DNA of 5,885 bases from an uncultured Collinsella sp. (GTDB lineage: Bacteria; Actinomycetota; Coriobacteriia; Coriobacteriales; Coriobacteriaceae): NCBI GenBank assembly GCA_900550595.1, contig URTB01000093.1:1-5885 (forward strand). Direction: 5' to 3'. The first letter of the stretch is position 1; each line of letters begins with the position of its first letter. This document shows positions 5,464 to 5,885 of this stretch, one piece after another. A program made the position numbers and the translations under genes. The notes under the pieces are model-generated. The model saw nothing but the letters and a program-made list of their open reading frames with translations, was not told the DNA's origin and ran no database searches.

Positions 5464-5885
5464 ATGAACGAGGGCTACACCAAGGTATTTGTTTCACTCG
5501 ACGGTACTGAGCAGCAGGATTTTGTGCTCGCACGCGCCATCAAGGTCGCCGCGAACAACGGCGCCAAGCTGATTATCGGCCACGTTATCGATTCCACGGC
5601 ACTCGAGAGCGCCGGTTCCTATCCGGTCGATCTGGTCAACGGCCTAGAGGAGGCATTTAAGAACTCCATCGCCAAGCAGCTCGAAGAGGCCAAGGCCAAT
5701 CCCGACATTCCCGAGGTCGAGGTCATGATTCGCGCCGGCCGCATTCGCGAGACGCTCAAAGACGAGATGCTCGACGTGGTCAAGCCCGACCTGGTGCTCT
5801 GCGGCGCTCGTGGCCTGTCCTCGATCAAGTATGCACTCCTGGGTTCAATTTCGACGTTCCTGCTGCGCAACACCGACTGCGACAT
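5464..5885 (+). CDS. Universal stress protein, UspA family, ATP-binding type (3'-truncated by window edge)
   Basis: This is a small cytoplasmic alpha/beta protein of the UspA family, associated with survival under starvation and other stress. The 140 visible codons start MNEGYTKVFVSLDGTEQ, the first beta strand with the conserved aspartate (D13) that contacts nucleotide. Near the C-terminus the ATP-binding signature G-x2-G-x9-G-S/T is complete: G114, G117, G127 and S128 in GARGLSSIKYALLGS. This places it with ATP-binding rather than non-binding Usp proteins. The visible end, LLRNTDCD, is where family members go into the last strand, so perhaps 5-15 residues are missing. One Usp domain is seen; a second domain beyond the edge cannot be excluded. 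It has its own strong RBS and is divergent from uppP. Usp proteins are numerous and functionally diverse, so no specific role is assigned. Confidence 0.92.
   Translation, partial: MNEGYTKVFVSLDGTEQQDFVLARAIKVAANNGAKLIIGHVIDSTALESAGSYPVDLVNGLEEAFKNSIAKQLEEAKANPDIPEVEVMIRAGRIRETLKDEMLDVVKPDLVLCGARGLSSIKYALLGSISTFLLRNTDCD

Noticed and set aside
5217..5465. Longer UppP of 407 residues starting at 5465
   Set aside because: The added 83 residues have no UppP character, cover the divergent promoter region and would start inside the opposite stress-protein gene.
5619..5885. 88-codon open frame on the minus strand at the right end
   Set aside because: It is the antisense shadow of the universal stress protein gene, whose plus-strand frame has complete family motifs and a strong RBS.

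Overview
The window is about 60% G+C by eye. It carries four ordinary bacterial chromosomal genes and several compact intergenic regulatory structures. The protein style suggests a high-G+C anaerobic actinobacterium of the Coriobacteriia, possibly Collinsella or a relative: an Ala/Pro-rich PcrA, a small Bacillus-type mannose-6-phosphate isomerase, and strong AGGAG ribosome binding sites. That assignment is an inference from protein character, not from a search.

Layout, left to right. At 1-732 (+) is the 3' part of manA (class I mannose-6-phosphate isomerase), cut by the left edge. The 281-bp convergent region 733-1013 holds a perfect 15-bp stem-loop after manA, a hairpin plus T5 that reads as a leftward terminator for pcrA, and a 130-bp palindromic element (877-1006). 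The element has 30-bp perfect inverted-repeat arms and a second hairpin nested inside. At 1014-3908 (-) is pcrA, a UvrD/PcrA-type superfamily 1 helicase that is unusually long (964 aa) because of three low-complexity additions. The region 3909-4241 holds the pcrA leader, with an RBS and a candidate promoter, and a bidirectional-looking hairpin terminator for uppP. At 4242-5216 (-) is uppP (undecaprenyl-diphosphatase), apparently starting with TTG and carrying an unusual Ala/Asp-rich loop insertion. The divergent region 5217-5463 separates uppP from a UspA-type universal stress protein gene at 5464-5885 (+), which is cut by the right edge just before its end.

The genes do not form one pathway. 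ManA links mannose to central sugar metabolism and supplies mannose-6-phosphate for glycoconjugates. PcrA is a DNA repair and replication-conflict helicase. UppP recycles the undecaprenyl carrier for peptidoglycan and other surface polymers. The Usp is a nucleotide-binding stress protein. Each gene or pair is separated by its own terminator or promoter region, which suggests mostly monocistronic units.

I see no mobile gene, CRISPR array, RNA gene, toxin-antitoxin or defence locus. The least explained piece of DNA is the 877-1006 palindromic element. The lineage-specific insertions in PcrA and UppP are the other points worth following.
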